From positions 186,001 through 250,000 of the forward strand of contig JAZKJV010004142.1 in assembly GCA_037367405.1 (NCBI GenBank): a stretch of 64,000 bases of DNA, in the 5' to 3' direction. Within the stretch, counting starts at the first letter, position 1, and every line of letters starts with the position of its first letter. The DNA comes from Ottelia alismoides (lineage: Eukaryota > Streptophyta > Magnoliopsida > Alismatales > Hydrocharitaceae). The translations under genes and the position numbers were made by a program. The notes below the pieces were generated by a model that was given only the letters and a program-made list of their open reading frames with translations, was not told the origin of the DNA and did no database searches. Positions 60,191-64,000 of this stretch are shown in pieces.

Positions 60191-63100
60191 ATGCGAATAC
60201 GGATCATGGTCTGTTCATTGATTTCCCTGCTTTCGATATCCCTGCTTCATGCTGCCCCAACCCTGACCACGGCCAATCCTTTGGCGATGCAACCCGGCAA
60301 AGTTACACGCGTTGTATTGACGGGGCAAGCTTTTCAAGCACCGCTTCGCGTTTGGACCAGCTGCGAAGCTCAGATAGCTGTGATATCGGTCGAAGCGACG
60401 CAAGCCACTCTAGATGTGACACTGCCCACCGATGCCAAGCTTGGATCGGTTGGCCTTTGGGTCGCAACCGCAGACGGTCCCACCGATCCGATTTCATTGC
60501 TGGTCGATGAATTACCCAGCGTTGCAGATAACGGTGCCAATCATCAAAAAGAGCAAGCCCAGTCGATCACACCATCGTGTGCCATCGATGGCACCAGTGA
60601 TGGACCCAAAAGCGATTTTTATCGATTCCGTGCGAATGCCAACCAACGCATTGCATTTGAGATTCTGGCGCAACGCATTGGGTCCACGATGGATTCGGTT
60701 ATGCGACTGCTTGATGCCAATGGCAATCCAATTCTTTTAGCTGATGATGACGCGTGCCCGGACAGTCGATTTGCACATCAGTTCTCACATGAAGGCGACT
60801 ATCTGATCGAAGTATTCGATAGTCGTTTTGCTGCCGGAGGACGGTATCGTTTGCGAATTGGCGATTTTCCTATCGTGGATGCAACGCTTCCGCTGGCGGC
60901 TCAGTTTGGAACGCAGATTTCGGCGTCGTTTGTCGGGCAGGATGGCGCGTTGGTGGCCCCACAAACGATTTCCGTACCTGCTGAGTATGGATTGGATTTG
61001 ATGACGGTCTTTGCGAAGCTACCAAACGGCTCAGCATCTTCCTGGGGATCGATCTTACTAAGAAATTTCTCACAAGTAACGGACGAACAGATCGCAGCGA
61101 ACGCGAGTCCGCTGACCATTCCGGTTGGAATGAGCGGTCGACTTTTGAAGCCAAACGAAAAGGATTCGTTCACTGTCGCGGCCACGAAAGGACAAGCGAT
61201 CCGTTTCAGCGCCAAGACGCGAAGCATCGGACTGCCGACGATGCTGCAAATGCAACTGTTTAATTCAGCGGGCAACAAATTAGCTGAGACACCGGTAAGC
61301 GATGCAGATGAATGGAGTTTTGACTTTACCATTCCTGAGGATGGTAACTACCGATTGGATGTCTCCGATCTTTTGCGTCGTGGCGGTCCCGCTTTTGGTT
61401 ATTACGCGGAGGCGACGTTGATTCCCAAATTCTCCGTTGCACTGAAAGCCGATGCCAAGTCACGAGAAGCGTTTGCGATCGAGCTCACTCACGGCGCTGC
61501 TCCAATCGATGTGCAGGTGACTCGCTCCGGTTACGATGGTCCGATCGAATTGACTTTTGCAAAGCCAATTCCTGGTTTGGAAATTCTTAATCCGCGTATC
61601 GAAACCAAAGTCAACGAAAGTCGAATCTACATTACCGCCAATGACCAGTGGACTGTTGATCGATTCACCAATATCAAGTTGATTGCGAACGCGGTTGATC
61701 TACCTGACCAGAAAGTTTCCGTATCCAGCGTCGGTTTGCGACGATTGAAAGCTCCCCACGTACCATTTCCACCGGCGTGGATGGATGGATTAATCGAAGT
61801 CGCAGCGATACCTGCTGGAGCTGAGTTCTTTAAATTTGAGCCGCCGGCGCCGATCTATTTTGCCAAACAACAAACGGCACATACAACTACGCTGGCACTC
61901 AAACGCACACAAGAGGCATTCAAAGATGCGGTGAGTGTATTGTCGTTTCGACAACCTGCCAAATGGACCACAGCTGCAAAGCCCGACAAAGATAACTATG
62001 CGATCACCTGGACGCGGACGGGTGATGCTGGTCAACCGGACCAAGTGCAATTGCTAACGTACGCCGAACTGGCCGGCAAAGGCCGAATCCAATTGCATCA
62101 AGTTCCGGTGGCTTGGATCGATCCACTCAAGGTCACACTCAAGCCGTTGACCGCTTTTGTTGCAGGTAAACCACAACGCGTGCAAGTCGATCTGGATTGG
62201 TCGGACAAAGCAGTTCCTCAAGCATCGAAATTGACGCTGCAGAATTTGCCACCCGGTGTAACCAGTGCACCAGTTGACGTTCCTGCCGACCAACATTCGG
62301 CAACGATGGAGATCGTCCTGCCCGCCGAATTTGCTGCGAATGCTTTGACTGTTTCAGTAAGCGTGGCAACCCAGTTTTCAAGCCAGCCGCTGACGGTACA
62401 AAGTGAGCCAACGTCCATTCCGATCCTATCGCCACCAACCAAGTTGGAAGTTTTTCCAACAAGCATTCAACTGGCGACCAGTAAAGATTTGCGACATCTG
62501 GTCGTAACTGGAGTGGATTCAACCGGCAATCAGCGCGATTGGACACACGATTGCCACATTACCTCCGCCAACCCTACAATCGCCAAAGTTGAGGGCAATC
62601 GCATTCTGCCTGTCGCTGATGGTGCGACGGAGTTAACGATCGAAGTCGGCACGGTACGCCAATCGATCCCGGTTCAAGTTACGAATGCAGCTCAATCACG
62701 TCGCACCCAATTTGAGAATGAAGTTTTGGTTGCGCTCTCCAAGCAGACTTGCAACTCTGGCGCTTGCCACGGCTCACCGAGTGGCAAAGGTGGATTTAGA
62801 CTATCACTGCGCGCCTTTGACCAGCAACTCGATCAATTGACTTTGGTTCGCGAAGAGTTCGGAAGGCGAGTAAATCCGCTTGAGCCTGAGAAGAGTCTTT
62901 TGCTTGAAAAGCCATTGATGAAAGTGGCTCATGGTGGTGGCATGCAAATTCATAAGCAGGATCCCGCATATGAAATACTCCGCAACTGGATTGCCGAAGG
63001 CGCCACGTTTGATCCGCCGAATACTGCGCGTTGCGTCAAGTTGGAGATTTTTCCGAATACCAAGGTCATTTTGAATCGCGGTTATGCATCCAAACAGCAG

Positions 63101-64000
63101 ATGATCGCGATCGCTCATTATGCTGACGGAACAACACGTGATATGACCAATCTCGTTTCTTACGAGACGTCGAACACCAGTGTCGCAGAGGTCAATGCGC
63201 GGGGTTTGGTTACGTCTCGCGGTCGTGGTGAAGCGGCCATTCTGGTTCGCTATCTCGAGCACATTGAATCGGTTCCAATGATGTTCATCGAAGACGTACC
63301 TGGGTTTGCATGGAAGGCGCCGCCCGTTAACAACTACATTGATGACTTAGTCAATGCAAAACTCAAGCAACTGCAATACTTGCCATCGGAAACAGCGAAC
63401 GATTCCGAGTTTCTACGTCGTGTTTACTTGGATGTGATTGGGCTATTGCCAACCATCGAGGAAACCGAGACGTTTCTGAAAGATTCGGCGACTGACAAAC
63501 GTAGCAAATTGATTGACGCTTTACTGAAGCGGCCCGAGCACGCCAAGTTCTGGGCCCTGAAGTGGGGCGACTTGCTAAGGATGACAACCAAGTCGGTGGG
63601 GGACGAAGGAGTTTACAAGTACAATCGCTGGGTGGAAGAGTCACTGCGAGAAAACAAGCCGTATGACGAATTTGCTCGAGAGTTGATCACGGCCTCAGGA
63701 AGTACACTTTCGAATCCGGCTTCCAATTTTTATCGTACAGCGGCAGATACCAACGACTGCGTCGAAACGATTTCTCAAGTCTTTCTGGGTGCGCGACTGC
63801 AATGTGCAAAATGCCATAACCATCCTTTCGAACGTTGGACGCAAGACAACTACTACGGATTAGGTGCATTCTTTCAACGCGTCCAACGCAAGAAGACTCA
63901 GCGAACTGGCGAAATGTTTGTTTGGACGTCGAACGCAGGCGAAGTTACCCAACCGCGAACCGGGCAAGTGATGAAGCCATGGCTACCGCAAGTTGGCTCG
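60191..64000 (+). CDS. Planctomycete cytochrome/DUF1549 giant with PPC and BIG2 domains (partial, C-terminus beyond window)
   Basis: 1270 residues to the edge, all in one frame. The ATG at 60191 is preferred over 60185 because AGGA then lies about 8 bases upstream and the signal peptide (MRIRIMVCSLISLLSISLLHAAP) starts there. Order: a PPC-like domain about 120-225 (DFYRFRANANQRIAFEILAQ, GDYLIEVFDSR), Ig-like parts, a BIG2 domain about 760-835, a heme-like CX4CH site CNSGACHGSPSGKGGF near 853, a second BIG2 domain about 950-1030, and DUF1549 from about 1050 (FLRRVYLDVIGLLP) with a CxxCH site CAKCHNHPF near 1205. Such PSCyt-type proteins are hallmarks of planctomycetes; their redox partner is not known. 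The missing end should carry the DUF1553 domain. Confidence 0.93.
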   Translation, partial: MRIRIMVCSLISLLSISLLHAAPTLTTANPLAMQPGKVTRVVLTGQAFQAPLRVWTSCEAQIAVISVEATQATLDVTLPTDAKLGSVGLWVATADGPTDPISLLVDELPSVADNGANHQKEQAQSITPSCAIDGTSDGPKSDFYRFRANANQRIAFEILAQRIGSTMDSVMRLLDANGNPILLADDDACPDSRFAHQFSHEGDYLIEVFDSRFAAGGRYRLRIGDFPIVDATLPLAAQFGTQISASFVGQDGALVAPQTISVPAEYGLDLMTVFAKLPNGSASSWGSILLRNFSQVTDEQIAANASPLTIPVGMSGRLLKPNEKDSFTVAATKGQAIRFSAKTRSIGLPTMLQMQLFNSAGNKLAETPVSDADEWSFDFTIPEDGNYRLDVSDLLRRGGPAFGYYAEATLIPKFSVALKADAKSREAFAIELTHGAAPIDVQVTRSGYDGPIELTFAKPIPGLEILNPRIETKVNESRIYITANDQWTVDRFTNIKLIANAVDLPDQKVSVSSVGLRRLKAPHVPFPPAWMDGLIEVAAIPAGAEFFKFEPPAPIYFAKQQTAHTTTLALKRTQEAFKDAVSVLSFRQPAKWTTAAKPDKDNYAITWTRTGDAGQPDQVQLLTYAELAGKGRIQLHQVPVAWIDPLKVTLKPLTAFVAGKPQRVQVDLDWSDKAVPQASKLTLQNLPPGVTSAPVDVPADQHSATMEIVLPAEFAANALTVSVSVATQFSSQPLTVQSEPTSIPILSPPTKLEVFPTSIQLATSKDLRHLVVTGVDSTGNQRDWTHDCHITSANPTIAKVEGNRILPVADGATELTIEVGTVRQSIPVQVTNAAQSRRTQFENEVLVALSKQTCNSGACHGSPSGKGGFRLSLRAFDQQLDQLTLVREEFGRRVNPLEPEKSLLLEKPLMKVAHGGGMQIHKQDPAYEILRNWIAEGATFDPPNTARCVKLEIFPNTKVILNRGYASKQQMIAIAHYADGTTRDMTNLVSYETSNTSVAEVNARGLVTSRGRGEAAILVRYLEHIESVPMMFIEDVPGFAWKAPPVNNYIDDLVNAKLKQLQYLPSETANDSEFLRRVYLDVIGLLPTIEETETFLKDSATDKRSKLIDALLKRPEHAKFWALKWGDLLRMTTKSVGDEGVYKYNRWVEESLRENKPYDEFARELITASGSTLSNPASNFYRTAADTNDCVETISQVFLGARLQCAKCHNHPFERWTQDNYYGLGAFFQRVQRKKTQRTGEMFVWTSNAGEVTQPRTGQVMKPWLPQVGS

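Overview
The window looks like chromosome from a planctomycete, most likely order Pirellulales. The evidence is the gene repertoire: two pseudopilin-like DUF1559 proteins, a c-type cytochrome/DUF1549 giant with PPC and BIG2 domains, a secreted giant with a LEPR-like N-terminus and RTX-type repeats, DUF11 lipoprotein, ECF sigma factors paired with large membrane proteins, a BlaI/M56 pair, a zinc-ribbon SpoVG and a Calvin-type class II aldolase. Base composition is moderate and there are many GTG/TTG starts and weak Shine-Dalgarno sites. No rRNA, tRNA or CRISPR was seen.

Layout. 1-12.2 kb: two very large secreted/surface proteins on the minus strand; the first runs off the left edge. 12.5-19.7 kb: fba, dus, a small membrane protein, a MurB-like protein that lacks its catalytic Ser and Glu, an FtsQ/DivIB-like protein, and an asparagine-synthase-like ATP-dependent enzyme preceded in the same frame by a 106-residue protein. 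20-30.9 kb: two coupled exported amidohydrolase-fold proteins, a sulfotransferase, NfeD-like, ispE (frameshifted), spoVG with an inserted zinc ribbon, an NHL-type propeller protein and a DMT permease. 31-39.6 kb: a CitG/MdcB-type enzyme (frameshifted), an STAS/HATPase partner-switching pair, an RluA-type pseudouridine synthase, and a minus-strand phoH-pgpH-P450 row. 39.6-43.3 kb: a repeat-rich, gene-poor zone with remnants of an N12-class DNA methylase, of a secreted protein and of an ECF sigma factor around an intact GH53 galactanase with a PEP-CTERM tail. 43.3-56.4 kb: two related ECF-sigma modules, each with a single-pass membrane protein in the anti-sigma position and a DUF1559 protein, plus LTxxQ-type proteins, a membrane thioredoxin, and a BlaI-M56 sensor pair with a likely operator. 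56.7-64 kb: a PanB-like protein, a 58-residue basic protein, a SufS-SufE fusion, and the start of a cytochrome/DUF1549 giant that runs off the right edge.

How genes fit together. Several neighbourhoods are functional units: ispE-spoVG (a neighbourhood also known in Firmicutes), STAS plus anti-sigma kinase, BlaI-M56, phoH-pgpH, and the two ECF modules, which look like envelope-stress or surface-remodelling regulons (LTxxQ proteins, BamE-like repeats, a membrane thioredoxin, pseudopilin-like products). The intergenic DNA carries at least six families of palindromic or tandem repeats, several present in more than one copy here. Two housekeeping-type genes (ispE and the citG-like gene) each need one single-base frame change to read through, so sequencing error, real decay and recoding must be told apart.
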